64,000 nt of DNA from Marinicrinis sediminis (GCF_042685085.1 NZ_JBHUMM010000001.1:276081-340080); one strand, 5' to 3'; positions 8,672 to 17,787 are shown, counted from the first letter of the stretch. Made by a program: numbers and translations. Notes: generated by a model not told the origin, from the letters alone.

Positions 8672-10553
8672 GTTGTTGACCCCCATCTGATTGCTCTTCT
8701 TTCCAAATCACAGACATGACAGATGCCTGACCTTTGCGCACCGCTTTAAAGGGAGCAAAATTCCATGACTGCACACGATCTGGATTGGTGATGACCATTG
8801 GCGTAGCCAAGGATTTGCTATGCTTTCGTACAGCCTGATGCTGAAATCTGACAAGCAAGGTGCCTGGCTCTACGGTGTCTCCTTCTTTCACAAACACTTC
8901 GAAGTATTTGCCGTTCAGCTGTGAGGTATTAATGCCGATGTGCAGCAGCAGCTCCAGCCCTTCCTTCGTTTCAATGCCGATGGCATGTCTGGAAGGGTGA
9001 ACATGCCGCACTTCCCCGTGAACAGGAGATACGATCTCTCCCCGCTCTGGAAGGAAAGCCACGCCATCCCCGACAAGCTTGGACGCGAAGATCGGATCGG
9101 GCACTTCGTCAAGCGGCACCATCTTGCCCTGTACCGGAGCACAGAAATGAATGTGCTTCAGATCCCTTCTCATCACCTTGACCATCTCTTCCCTCAGCAG
9201 TTCCGAAAAGGTGCCGAACACGACCTGTACATTGCCTCCTCCGAGGCGTATGACACCTGCTGCTCCAAGATGCTTCAATGCCCCCATATCCATTTTCCGG
9301 TCATCGGAAAGTGTCAGGCGAAGCCGGGTAATACACGCCTCCAGCTTGACGATATTCGACTTGCCGCCAAGGGCTTCCAGCACAAGCGGAGCGCGGTACG
9401 GAATATCTCCGGCTCCTTCATCGAGCGGTGAACCGTCCTCGCGGCCCGGTGTCTGAATGTCAAATCGGCGGATCGCCCACCGGAACAAATAGTAATACAC
9501 AATGCCATACACCAGACCGAGCGGAATGATCTTCCACTCATTGGTTGCAAGATAACTGTTCAGGACGAAATCTATCGCTCCTGCTGAAAAGGAGAACCCA
9601 TGATGAATATCTAAGGCATACGCGACCCACATCGCAATCCCGGACAGAATGGCATGCACGAAAAACAGCATCGGCGCGACAAACAGGAAGGCGAATTCAA
9701 TCGGTTCCGTGACCCCCGTCAGAAAGGCGGTTAATGCAGCGGTCAAGAAAGTCGCCTTCACTCTTGGTTTCAGGTCTTCCCTGGCCTCTCGAATAATGGC
9801 AAAGGCAATCGCAGGCAGGGCAAACATCATGATCGGGTAGAGTCCGGACATATACATGCCTGCCTCAGGGTCCTGGGCGAAGAATCGCGGAATGTCCCCG
9901 AACACCGTCACGCCGCTCGAATTTTCATAGGCGCCGATCTGAAACCAGGCAAAGTTATTGAGAATATGATGCAGTCCGCTCGGAACGAGAAGCCGGTGAG
10001 CCACTCCGTACAGAAAGGCGCCAAAGCCACCTAGTTCCAGAAAAGCATCGCTGTAATGGACCAAACCGAGCTCGATGCTGGATTGTAGAAATACGACGAT
10101 ATACGAAAATACGATCGCGGTCCCGGACATGACGATCGGGACAATCCTCGGTCCACCGAAAAACTGAATATATTCGGGCAATTTCGTATGCTTGAATCGA
10201 TGATAGGAGATCGCGGACATCAGACCGATCAGAATGCCTCCGGTGATGCCGATATTCAGTGTATCATCTGTCAAATGCGTGGTGACCTGAACAAATAAAA
10301 AATAACTCCACAAGGCCGACATACCGGCAGGAGCCGCGTTATCCGTCAAACCAAGTGCGACCCCGACGGCAAATATGTATGGCAAAAACATAAAAATAGA
10401 CAGTCCGGCTAAACCCAGCACTTCTCCAAAGGAGCTTAACGGATCTGGCCAGGGCAAGGCTCCCAGCCGCATCATGATCGCAGCCGCAGGGAGCGCAATC
10501 ATCGGCAGCATTAAGGATCTGCCGAATTGCTGAAGATTACCCATCCAATTCAT
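8664..10553 (-). CDS. PTS transporter EIICBA, glucose/N-acetylglucosamine family
   Basis: Imports and phosphorylates a hexose. Three domains are fused: membrane EIIC (about residues 1-365, with GVTEPIEFAFLFVAP), EIIB with phospho-Cys407 (LEACITRLR) and EIIA with phospho-His538 (LLLHIGINT). At 629 residues it matches NagE/PtsG-type proteins. The ATG at 10553 follows GAGAGGAGC; a longer frame would start at 10583 without a site. The domain order and the MNWMGNLQQFGRSLMLPM start favour the N-acetylglucosamine (NagE-like) branch over glucose, but the substrate is not certain. The stop overlaps the enzyme I start, so the two form one operon. Confidence 0.88.
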   Translation of the reverse strand: MNWMGNLQQFGRSLMLPMIALPAAAIMMRLGALPWPDPLSSFGEVLGLAGLSIFMFLPYIFAVGVALGLTDNAAPAGMSALWSYFLFVQVTTHLTDDTLNIGITGGILIGLMSAISYHRFKHTKLPEYIQFFGGPRIVPIVMSGTAIVFSYIVVFLQSSIELGLVHYSDAFLELGGFGAFLYGVAHRLLVPSGLHHILNNFAWFQIGAYENSSGVTVFGDIPRFFAQDPEAGMYMSGLYPIMMFALPAIAFAIIREAREDLKPRVKATFLTAALTAFLTGVTEPIEFAFLFVAPMLFFVHAILSGIAMWVAYALDIHHGFSFSAGAIDFVLNSYLATNEWKIIPLGLVYGIVYYYLFRWAIRRFDIQTPGREDGSPLDEGAGDIPYRAPLVLEALGGKSNIVKLEACITRLRLTLSDDRKMDMGALKHLGAAGVIRLGGGNVQVVFGTFSELLREEMVKVMRRDLKHIHFCAPVQGKMVPLDEVPDPIFASKLVGDGVAFLPERGEIVSPVHGEVRHVHPSRHAIGIETKEGLELLLHIGINTSQLNGKYFEVFVKEGDTVEPGTLLVRFQHQAVRKHSKSLATPMVITNPDRVQSWNFAPFKAVRKGQASVMSVIWKEEQSDGGQQHD

Positions 10554-10611
10554 AGGGAAAACGCTCCTCTCATCTCTAATCAAAATGGTATAGCTTCCTC
10601 CCTATTTTGTC

Positions 10612-10643
10612 AAAGAAAAAGCGGACATAGGCGCATGTCCGCT
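10612..10643 (-). terminator. Terminator of the repetitive Q/G/Y gene
   Basis: GCGGACAT and ATGTCCGC form a perfect eight-base stem with a six-base loop, followed on the minus strand by TTTTTC. It ends the gene at 10697-11362 and insulates the EIICBA gene. Confidence 0.8.
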
Positions 10644-10696
10644 TGAGTGGCATCTCTTTCCCTGAATCCAGACTGACTTTCAGATTCATCGAATGC

Positions 10697-11362
10697 TTAG
10701 TACTGTTGATTTCCTTGGTAATTGGCTTGGTGAAAAGCCTGGGAGTGTTGAGCAGCCTGGGCTTGATAACCTTGTCCAGCTTGCGCCTGATAGCCTTGCG
10801 CAGGAGCAGCGGTAGACTGGTTCATGGTAGAAGCCGGCTGGTAGTATTGATTGGTGTTATAACCTGGTTTGTTGCCTACATAATTAGACATATGGAACTG
10901 TCCGGCTTGTTGAGCTTGTGGTTGTGCTTGTGCAGCCTGATAGCCTTGTCCGGCCTGCGCCTGATAACCTTGACCAGCCTGGGCCGAATAGGAATTGCCT
11001 GTTGCCGTCGGCTGCTTATATTGATTGGTGTTGTAGCCAGGCTGATTCCCCGCATAGTTGGACTGATGGAACTGGTTGGCCTGCTGCTGCATTTGTGCCC
11101 CTTGCTGGTAGCCTTGCGGTCCGGAAATCATCGCCTGCTCATACTGATTGGTGTTGTATGGAGCCTGATTTCCTACATAATTCGCTGTGTGGAACTGGCT
11201 AGGGTTTTGAGCTTGCTGGGCACTCATTCCTTGCGCAGCCTGGCCGCCCATGCTTGCTTGTCCCTGTGCGCTGCCGTATTGGGATTGTACATACCCGGCA
11301 GGTTGATACGCATTCTTCATACCTTGGTAACCAGCTTGTTGGTTCTGTTGTTGATTATACAC
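10697..11362 (-). CDS. Low-complexity Gln/Gly/Tyr/Ala-rich repeat protein
   Basis: A 221-residue protein of unknown function made almost wholly of Q, G, A, Y, N and S. A core unit of the form QFHxxNYxGNxxxYNTNQY occurs at residues 56-74, 97-115 and 155-173, and a shortened copy (AFHQANYQGNQQY) ends the protein; linkers carry GQGYQAQA units. There is no Cys, no Trp, no signal peptide and no membrane segment. The GTG at 11362 has AGGAGGATG upstream. Composition is like self-assembling or prion-like sequences and some spore-coat or matrix proteins, but that is only an analogy. It stands alone, with its own terminator. Confidence 0.8.
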   Translation of the reverse strand: MYNQQQNQQAGYQGMKNAYQPAGYVQSQYGSAQGQASMGGQAAQGMSAQQAQNPSQFHTANYVGNQAPYNTNQYEQAMISGPQGYQQGAQMQQQANQFHQSNYAGNQPGYNTNQYKQPTATGNSYSAQAGQGYQAQAGQGYQAAQAQPQAQQAGQFHMSNYVGNKPGYNTNQYYQPASTMNQSTAAPAQGYQAQAGQGYQAQAAQHSQAFHQANYQGNQQY

Positions 11363-11483
11363 TCAGACACATCCTCCTATTGCATTTCCAAGAGTCCTCA
11401 TGCCTGTCTCCGCATGAAGCTTTTCTTATTTTTGCAAATAGAGGGATGGTTTATGTGCAACCCGCTCAAATTACGGATCACCT

Positions 11484-11918
11484 TTATTTGGAAGCCTCTT
11501 TATTTGGAAGAAGAATCGCATCCTCTACCTTGATACAGCGATCCATGATAACGGTTAGGCCATGCTCCTGCGCGTAGGCGGCAGCTTCTTCATTGATAAT
11601 GCCGCTCTGCATCCACAATACTTTGGCCCCGATCTCAACGGCCTCCTTGGCAATCGGCAGCAAATGCTCACTGCGTCTGAATACGTCCACAATTTCGATC
11701 GGATGCGGAATATCGGTCAGGGTTGCATAGCTCTTCTCGCCCAATACCTCATCGGTATTCGGATTCACAGGTGTAATCTGATAGCCTCTTTGCTGCAAGG
11801 CTTTGGCGATCATATGAGAGGTACGGTCCGGGTTGTCCGACAATCCCACCACCGCTACCTGATTGTAAGTTTCGAGCAATTGTTTGATCTCATTTCGATC
11901 CGGATTTTCAACATGCAT
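11484..11918 (-). CDS. CoA-binding domain protein (YneT/YccU family)
   Basis: A stand-alone CoA-binding Rossmann domain of 144 residues, close to the family's usual length. The nucleotide-binding loop VAVVGLSDNPDRTSH is near residues 22-36, and VNPNTDEVLGEKSYATLTDI and VLWMQSGI are typical. Stand-alone members of this family have no settled function; they resemble the CoA-binding part of succinyl-CoA synthetase alpha. It sits just downstream of the C39-like peptidase gene, six bases away, and is probably co-transcribed with it. Confidence 0.87.
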   Translation of the reverse strand: MHVENPDRNEIKQLLETYNQVAVVGLSDNPDRTSHMIAKALQQRGYQITPVNPNTDEVLGEKSYATLTDIPHPIEIVDVFRRSEHLLPIAKEAVEIGAKVLWMQSGIINEEAAAYAQEHGLTVIMDRCIKVEDAILLPNKEASK

Positions 11919-11924
11919 GGTACG

Positions 11925-12758
11925 TCAGCTCCCCTTTCGATTCGCTTCGCGATACGTTACGGCTTGCTTACCCATTGCTTCCCAGCTTGAAACAAATTGC
12001 TGCTTGTTGATTTTAAGCTGTTTTTGTTTCTTCAACGGATCATTGACGTAGACGTGCTCCTCATCATAACCCACCACAAGCACGGTATGCTCCTTGGTCG
12101 TCGTCTTGACTTTTCCTTGCGGACTGTCCCACTCCATCCAATTGACCGGAACCTTGTAATTGACGGTTGTCCAAACCATGACCGGAATACCGTTTGAAAT
12201 GGAGGCTTCGATCTCGGAGAAAGCTTTTCCTGTCAAATCGACGGTTTCACTCTGATACGTGGAGAGCAAGGTCGCGATCGGCTTGTGATAAACGCCAAAA
12301 CCGGGAGACCCGAGGGTAATGTCCCCGACAAACCCTTCATTCGGATGGCCCCAGTATGTAATCTGCCCTTGATCCCCCCATTGTATCGGGGTGTGATCCC
12401 ATGGCAATTCCTCCACCAGTTCCATTTTGCCCTTCTCCACGCCCGAAAATTGAAGCAGCATGGTAAGCGTTGTAATCTCGCATCCCCTCGGCAATTCGGG
12501 ATATTGCTGAATCAGTGGGGCTTCGAGCATCGCAGCCGGATTGACCTTCGTCTCTTCTCCCTCAGTCTGGTTCTGCTCAGGCTTGTCCGCTGCCTGATCC
12601 GTTCCGGAAGCTGGATCGTAGCCACTGACGGCATGGGAGTCAGCAGGTCGATATTTGATTTTGGCATACAAAATCGCCGTGAACACACTGCTGGTGAACA
12701 TTAAGGATGCAATCAACAAAGATATGGAAAAGCCTTTGGCGATTTTGAACCATTTCAT
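11925..12758 (-). CDS. Membrane-anchored C39-like cysteine peptidase
   Basis: A 277-residue protein with an N-terminal membrane anchor (about residues 5-30), a polar Gln/Glu/Thr linker and a papain-like C39_2 domain. The probable catalytic Cys is residue 93 in LPRGCEITTL and the His is residue 224 in KEHTVLVVGYDEEHVYVNDP. The domain should face outside. Stand-alone members of this group have no known substrate; they lack the ABC exporter of true bacteriocin C39 peptidases. The ATG at 12758 has AGGTG six bases upstream. It is followed closely by the CoA-binding gene. Confidence 0.82.
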   Translation of the reverse strand: MKWFKIAKGFSISLLIASLMFTSSVFTAILYAKIKYRPADSHAVSGYDPASGTDQAADKPEQNQTEGEETKVNPAAMLEAPLIQQYPELPRGCEITTLTMLLQFSGVEKGKMELVEELPWDHTPIQWGDQGQITYWGHPNEGFVGDITLGSPGFGVYHKPIATLLSTYQSETVDLTGKAFSEIEASISNGIPVMVWTTVNYKVPVNWMEWDSPQGKVKTTTKEHTVLVVGYDEEHVYVNDPLKKQKQLKINKQQFVSSWEAMGKQAVTYREANRKGS

Positions 12759-12829
12759 GTACATCACCTGTCATCGAGCCGCGACTGTACAAGATGTTCG
12801 GCCATCTCCCAGCTCCAGCGGACTCGTAT

Positions 12830-14125
12830 TTATTCCTCGATCAACTCTACCTGTGCGCCCAGCGCCTGTAAATGATCAAAATATTGCGGGTAAGACTTGG
12901 CCACATGATGGGCATCTTGAATCGTCAAGCCCTGCTTGCTTCGAAGGCCGACGACAGTCAGCGCCATAATAACCCGATGATCGAAATGGGCATTGATCTC
13001 TACGCCGCCCTCGACCCCTTCCGGTCGACCATGCACGATAATTTCACTTTGTCGTTCTTCTACTTGCGCACCGGCCTTGCGAAGTTCGTTCAGATAGTCT
13101 GTAATACGGTCGCATTCCTTGTATCTCAAATTCTCTACATTATAGAAACGGGAAGTTCCTTCGGCAAATACGGCCGCCGCTACCATAGCCAGTACGCCGT
13201 CTGTAAATTCATCCCCGTCAAATTCACCTGCCTTGAGCTTTCCGTTCCCCTGTACGTGCACGATGCTGTCCGCATGGGTCAGCGGCACGTCCATGGCCTT
13301 CAGAACGTCCACTACCGCACGCTCTCCCTGCTTGCTCTCCTCCAGCAATCGATGAACTCGAATGTCAGATTCCGTCACCGCAGCCGCAGCTAATATGGCC
13401 GCTGACCCCGGATAATCCCCTTGCACGATATATTCTCTCGCGGCATACTGTTGTCTGCCTGGTACGACAAAATGCATCAGATCGTCAGAAGCTTCAATGC
13501 GGATACCGGCTTGTGCGAGCACTTCCAGCGTCTGGCCAACGACGACCTTGGATTTCAGATCTCCGGTTACGGTAATTTCGGAATCTTCTTCGAGGAGCGG
13601 AGTCATGAACAGCAGCGAACTTAAATATTGGGAGCTGATAGAGCCAGATACGGTGATTTTACCGCCTTTTGGCTGTCCGCCATGAATCGTGATCGGCAAG
13701 CGCCCCTCTTGATGACCCACTTTCACGTTCATTTGCTCCAGGGCTGTAATGAGATCATCATGCGGTCGTTTGCCAAGGGAATCGGGATACTGATTGACGA
13801 AGGTGACTTCCGGACAGAACGCCGCGATCGACATGAGGAAGCGAAGCACTGCTCCTGCATTGCCGACATTCAGCTCTTTCACAGGCTTTGGATGACGTCC
13901 GAATCCCTGAATGACGATCTTCTCGTCGTCCTCCTCCAGAACTGCTCCCAAATCCTGAATACATCTGCGGATGGCATCACTGTCTTCGCTATGAGCCGGA
14001 TAGTAAACCGTGCTGGTCCCTTCCGCCAAAGCGGCAACCAGCAAATATCGGGTTGTGTAGTTTTTGGAGGATAATGCCTGAAGCTCTCCGCTTAGCTTCG
14101 GAGTTGGTTTTACAATTGCTTTCAT
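12830..14125 (-). CDS. aroA: 3-phosphoshikimate 1-carboxyvinyltransferase (EPSP synthase), divergent
   Basis: Joins PEP to shikimate-3-phosphate in aromatic amino acid synthesis. The protein has 431 residues and the full two-domain fold: Lys21 and Arg26 (SSKNYTTR) for substrate binding, GNAGAVLRFL at 88-97, an acidic FTDGVLAM and the LRYKECDRI loop. Several otherwise invariant positions differ: the usual GDKSISHR is SSKNYTTR, and in the PEP loop Thr97 and Pro101 (E. coli numbering) are replaced by Ala92 and Phe96. It is a single gene, not next to aroB, aroC or trp genes; aroK lies 1.4 kb away. It is probably functional, though a paralogue with changed use is possible. Confidence 0.88.
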   Translation of the reverse strand: MKAIVKPTPKLSGELQALSSKNYTTRYLLVAALAEGTSTVYYPAHSEDSDAIRRCIQDLGAVLEEDDEKIVIQGFGRHPKPVKELNVGNAGAVLRFLMSIAAFCPEVTFVNQYPDSLGKRPHDDLITALEQMNVKVGHQEGRLPITIHGGQPKGGKITVSGSISSQYLSSLLFMTPLLEEDSEITVTGDLKSKVVVGQTLEVLAQAGIRIEASDDLMHFVVPGRQQYAAREYIVQGDYPGSAAILAAAAVTESDIRVHRLLEESKQGERAVVDVLKAMDVPLTHADSIVHVQGNGKLKAGEFDGDEFTDGVLAMVAAAVFAEGTSRFYNVENLRYKECDRITDYLNELRKAGAQVEERQSEIIVHGRPEGVEGGVEINAHFDHRVIMALTVVGLRSKQGLTIQDAHHVAKSYPQYFDHLQALGAQVELIEE

Positions 14126-14230
14126 ATTTCTCTCTTCTCCCTCTTTATGTTACCTACATGGCATCCATCATGACGGCATACTGCTTCCATCCTGATGGTG
14201 TCTGTGTACACGATTCTGATTTCATTTGGA

Positions 14231-14584
14231 TTATGTAGTTCCGATTAAATAACCTAGATAGGCAAGTCCGATGCCCAGGCTGTAAGTGATGACCGTGTAC
14301 AGCAAGAAGCGCACCCATTGCTGCTTCATGATCATTTGGACCAGCTCTGCATACAGGGTGGAAAAGGTGGTAAAGGCGCCCAAAAATCCAGTTCCGGCTC
14401 CGGCGATCCATCCCTCGTGTCCAACGCTTCCCAACAGCCATCCCAGGCAAAAAGAGCCGATCAGGTTTACAGACAGTGTACCATATGGTATCCCCTTTGG
14501 GAATCGTTTCGCCATCGATTGACTTACGAAATATCTGGCCATCGCGCCCCAGAAACCGCCGACAGCCACCCATAGTACATGCAT
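14231..14584 (-). CDS. crcB: Fluoride channel subunit, CrcB/Fluc family (second gene)
   Basis: Small membrane protein of 117 residues with four hydrophobic segments that exports fluoride as a dimer. Family motifs are GGFWGAMARY near the start, NLIGSF and GFLGAFTTFST with the conserved phenylalanines. It has an AAGGAGAGAG site. It lies 144 bases downstream of a second crcB gene; in B. subtilis and others, such pairs form heterodimers in antiparallel orientation. No fluoride riboswitch motif was seen upstream of either gene. Confidence 0.92.
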   Translation of the reverse strand: MHVLWVAVGGFWGAMARYFVSQSMAKRFPKGIPYGTLSVNLIGSFCLGWLLGSVGHEGWIAGAGTGFLGAFTTFSTLYAELVQMIMKQQWVRFLLYTVITYSLGIGLAYLGYLIGTT

Positions 14585-14728
14585 GGTGTTTCACTCTCTC
14601 CTTCTCTATTCGTATCGATGATGCTAGCGTTTGTCACGCCCCATGAAGGGCCCCTAGCACCCGTCCTTACCGCACGCAGCTCGCGGCAGGCATTGCTGAG
14701 CTGTATGACGAAGGACGTTCCATTCGCT

Positions 14729-15148
14729 TCACTCCGCACTACGCCTGGCCGCTACGAAATGTCCGCTGAGGGCTGCAATCAGTCCGAGCCCTGCGCTGGC
14801 TGCGAGGTAGGTCAGAGCCATGATTGATTTCATGCGAACCAGATACTGCATTTCAAATGCCACCGTTGAAAAGGTCGTAAAGGAGCCAATTACCCCTGTC
14901 ATGATTGCAACCGTCCAAACAGGTGAAAGAGGAAAACGTTTTTTGTTCATTTGTTTGACTGCCAAATAAGCCAGAACAAAGCTGCCCGTGATGTTGCAGG
15001 CCAGTGTTCCCCATGGGAAGCCTCCTTCGCTCATGGGAATGATCTGTATCACCAGATAGCGCAATAGCGCCCCGATCGCACCTCCTGCTCCAACCGCCAG
15101 CATCAGGGTCCAGTGAAAGGGAGAAACGGAATGAGATGAATGCGTCAT
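14729..15148 (-). CDS. crcB: Fluoride channel subunit, CrcB/Fluc family (first gene)
   Basis: A 139-residue four-helix fluoride channel subunit. GAGGAIGALLRY, NITGSF and GVIGSFTTFSTVAFE are the family motifs. The ATG at 15148 has an excellent AGGAGG site, whereas a longer reading from 15268 would cross the start of the divergent rhodanese gene, so the shorter form is taken. It is the first of two tandem crcB genes and is slightly longer than its partner at the N-terminus. Confidence 0.92.
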   Translation of the reverse strand: MTHSSHSVSPFHWTLMLAVGAGGAIGALLRYLVIQIIPMSEGGFPWGTLACNITGSFVLAYLAVKQMNKKRFPLSPVWTVAIMTGVIGSFTTFSTVAFEMQYLVRMKSIMALTYLAASAGLGLIAALSGHFVAARRSAE

Positions 15149-15227
15149 GTTATGATCCTCCTGACGTTCACTTGCTTTTACCATGCCCGCCATGCATAAT
15201 GAGAACAAAGAATGGGAGGGATTCTTC

Positions 15228-15536
15228 ATGACGCAAGAAGTGAAAACAATTTCGACGCAAGCCGTCAAGGAACAGCTTGCTGAACAGGCTAACGTACATT
15301 ATATCGATGTGCGTGAACACGAGGAAGTCGCGGAGGGCAAAATTGCGGAAGCCGCTCATATTCCAATGGGTGAAATACCGGATCGTCTGTCCGAAATTCC
15401 CAAGGACAAAACCGTCGTCTTCATTTGCAGAAGTGGTGCCCGAAGCGGTCGTGTATGTGAATATCTCCTGATGAACGGGTACGATAACGTGCTGAATATG
15501 GAAGGCGGCATGCTCGCCTACGATGCCGAAGAATAA
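15228..15536 (+). CDS. Single-domain rhodanese-like sulfurtransferase
   Basis: A 102-residue rhodanese domain. The active-site loop FICRSGARSGRV places the persulfide-forming Cys at residue 67; YIDVREHEEVAEGKI is the typical N-terminal strand and DVRE motif. The ATG at 15228 has GGGAGGG six bases upstream. It is divergent from crcB and convergent with aroK. Such proteins carry sulfane sulfur for thiol homeostasis, but the physiological partner is unknown. Confidence 0.9.
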   Translation: MTQEVKTISTQAVKEQLAEQANVHYIDVREHEEVAEGKIAEAAHIPMGEIPDRLSEIPKDKTVVFICRSGARSGRVCEYLLMNGYDNVLNMEGGMLAYDAEE

Positions 15537-15546
15537 GTATACATTC

Positions 15547-16065
15547 TTATATGGAGCATGCCTGCATGATCCGCTTGGCAATCTGATGCTTGTCCAGATC
15601 ATCGGTGGCAATCGTCAAGTTAGCAAACGAGTAGGCATGCTCTCTCTCCTTCAGCAAGGCCTCGATCTTCTGCCAGGCTCCGCCCTGAAGCAACGGGCGA
15701 TTCTCATCCTGCTTCACTCTGTCAAAGATCGTTTCCTTCGTCGCGGTCAGCGCAACCACCATGCCTTTGCTGCCCATCAAGGTGCGATTTTCTTCTCGTA
15801 ATACAGCGCCGCCGCCTGTTGATACAATCTGCTGTCGCTGCTCCAGAACCTTGGCAAGCACGCGGTGCTCCAAATCCCGAAAATGCGCCTCACCAAAACG
15901 CTCAAAAATCTCCGGTATGGTCATCCCTGCTTCTTCCACTATGCATACATCCGTATCTACAAAATCCCAACCCAACTGCTCGACCAGTTCCTTTCCGACG
16001 GTTGATTTACCAGTCCCCATAAATCCGATCAATATAATGTTGTCGATCTGATTTTTTATCTCCAT
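15547..16065 (-). CDS. aroK: Shikimate kinase
   Basis: Phosphorylates shikimate with ATP, the step before EPSP synthase. Walker A is GFMGTGKST at residues 14-22, the shikimate-binding Asp is in DTDVCIVEEAGM, and STGGGAV and the lid region ENRPLLQG are present. It has 172 residues, normal length. An AGGGAGGG site precedes the ATG. It stands alone on the minus strand, ending 10 bases from the rhodanese stop. With the aroA nearby, two shikimate-pathway steps are in this region but not in one operon. Confidence 0.94.
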   Translation of the reverse strand: MEIKNQIDNIILIGFMGTGKSTVGKELVEQLGWDFVDTDVCIVEEAGMTIPEIFERFGEAHFRDLEHRVLAKVLEQRQQIVSTGGGAVLREENRTLMGSKGMVVALTATKETIFDRVKQDENRPLLQGGAWQKIEALLKEREHAYSFANLTIATDDLDKHQIAKRIMQACSI

Positions 16066-16132
16066 GCGGGTTTCCCTCCCTGTAATGGCTCGATATTCCC
16101 CGTTTCAGCGTCTGAGCACTATACGGTAAAAA

Positions 16133-16189
16133 AAGTGGCTGACGAAGACACTAATCGCTTAGCTCTTCTTCAGCCACTTCTGCTTGATC
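16133..16189 (-). terminator. Terminator after gndA
   Basis: AAGTGGCTGA and TCAGCCACTT arms (with a few mismatches further in) are followed on the minus strand by seven T. It lies 26 bases downstream of the gndA stop codon. Confidence 0.75.
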
Positions 16190-16214
16190 TTGCCGTTATT
16201 TAAGCTACTGTCAA

Positions 16215-17633
16215 TTAGGCTTCTTCATTCATCCATTGATAATGGAAGCTGCCTTCCTTGTCAAGACGCTGGAAGGTATGCGCTCCGAAGTAGTCACGCT
16301 GTGCCTGAAGCAAGTTGGCTGGCAGACGCTCCGTCCGGTAGCTGTCATAGTACGTGAGGGCACTGGCGAAGGCCGGAACCGGAATCCCTTGTGCAATCGC
16401 GACAGACGTCACATTTCTCCACGCATCCTGATAGTTTTCTACAACTTCCTGGAAGTACGGATCCAGCAACAGATTTTTCAGTTCAGCATCCCGATCGTAT
16501 GCGTCCTTGATTTTTTGTAGGAACTGAGCGCGGATGATACAGCCACCACGGAAGATCATGGAGATGTTTCCGTATTTCAGATCCCAGCCGTACTCTTCGG
16601 AAGCAGCACGCATTTGAGCAAAGCCTTGCGCATAGGAACAGATTTTGCTTGCGAACAACGCTTGACGCACTTGTTCGATAAAGGCTTCCTTGTCACCTGT
16701 AAAGGTTTGTGGCTTCGGTCCGGTCAGCACTTTGCTTGCTGCCACGCGCTCTTCCTTCAATGCGGAGATGCAGCGGGAGAAGACCGATTCAGTAATGATG
16801 GACAATGGCACACCCAGGTCCAGGGCGCTCTGACTTGTCCATTTGCCTGTTCCCTTTTGACCGGCTGTATCGAGGATGACATCGACCATCGGTTTGCCTG
16901 TCTCTTCATCTTTCTTCGTAAAGATATCTGCGGTGATTTCGATCAGGTAGCTGTCCAGCTCACCTTTATTCCACTCTGCAAAAATGTCCGCCAGCTCTTC
17001 CGTGCCAAGTCCCAGCACACTGCTCAGCAAATGGTAGGCTTCACAGATGAGCTGCATATCACCATACTCAATGCCGTTGTGTACCATTTTCACATAATGA
17101 CCTGCACCGTCAGGACCGATATATGTACAACAAGGATCGCCCTGTACCTTTGCAGAAATACCTGTCAAGATTGGCTCAACCAGTTTATAGGCACTTTCCT
17201 GTCCGCCAGGCATAATAGCCGGGCCTTTGAGCGCGCCTTCTTCTCCACCGGAAACACCAGCCCCAATAAAGCGAAGACCTTTCGCTTCCAGCTCTTTGCT
17301 GCGTCGCTGGGTATCCGTAAACAGTGCATTTCCTCCGTCGATGATGATGTCCCCTTCATCCAGCAGTGGAACGAGCTGTTCGATCGTCGCATCCGTCGCT
17401 GCACCAGCTTTGACCATGATCAGAATTTTGCGCGGTGTTTCCAGCGATTGCACGAATTCTTCGATTGTATAGGCAGGAAATAAATTTTTGTCCGGGTTTT
17501 CTTCTAGCATTTCCTTCGTTTTTCCTTCGGATCTGTTGTAGACCGCAACAGAGAATCCTCTGCTCTCGATGTTCAGCGCCAGGTTTTTTCCCATGACGGC
17601 TAAACCAATCACACCAATTTGTTGTTTAGACAT
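16215..17633 (-). CDS. gndA: 6-phosphogluconate dehydrogenase, decarboxylating, NADP-dependent
   Basis: Oxidative pentose phosphate pathway enzyme making ribulose-5-phosphate, CO2 and NADPH. It has 472 residues, normal for the long form. The Rossmann motif GVIGLAVMGKNLALNIESRG with the Arg of NRSEGKT favours NADP; GAGVSGGEEGA, VHNGIEYGDMQ and ILDTAGQKGTGKWT are the family signatures. It is monocistronic with a clear terminator. Confidence 0.96.
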   Translation of the reverse strand: MSKQQIGVIGLAVMGKNLALNIESRGFSVAVYNRSEGKTKEMLEENPDKNLFPAYTIEEFVQSLETPRKILIMVKAGAATDATIEQLVPLLDEGDIIIDGGNALFTDTQRRSKELEAKGLRFIGAGVSGGEEGALKGPAIMPGGQESAYKLVEPILTGISAKVQGDPCCTYIGPDGAGHYVKMVHNGIEYGDMQLICEAYHLLSSVLGLGTEELADIFAEWNKGELDSYLIEITADIFTKKDEETGKPMVDVILDTAGQKGTGKWTSQSALDLGVPLSIITESVFSRCISALKEERVAASKVLTGPKPQTFTGDKEAFIEQVRQALFASKICSYAQGFAQMRAASEEYGWDLKYGNISMIFRGGCIIRAQFLQKIKDAYDRDAELKNLLLDPYFQEVVENYQDAWRNVTSVAIAQGIPVPAFASALTYYDSYRTERLPANLLQAQRDYFGAHTFQRLDKEGSFHYQWMNEEA

Positions 17634-17787
17634 GTCTCTTCCATCCTTTTACTGATTTTGTTTGGCTGTTCATTCACTAACCCTTATTCTACCTATTTTC
17701 ATGTACAAGTACAAATCATTTTCTGAAAAACCGACAAGATCTCGCAAGGAATGGAAGAGACATGCCATTTAAACCATGCGTTCAACC

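Noticed and set aside
14585..14728. Possible fluoride riboswitch between the crcB genes
   Set aside because: The conserved GG-GAUGG...CC and GCUGAUG blocks of the crcB motif are not found on the minus strand here or upstream of 15148.
15149..15268. Longer N-terminus for the first crcB gene
   Set aside because: It would run through the divergent rhodanese start, and a strong AGGAGG precedes the ATG at 15148.
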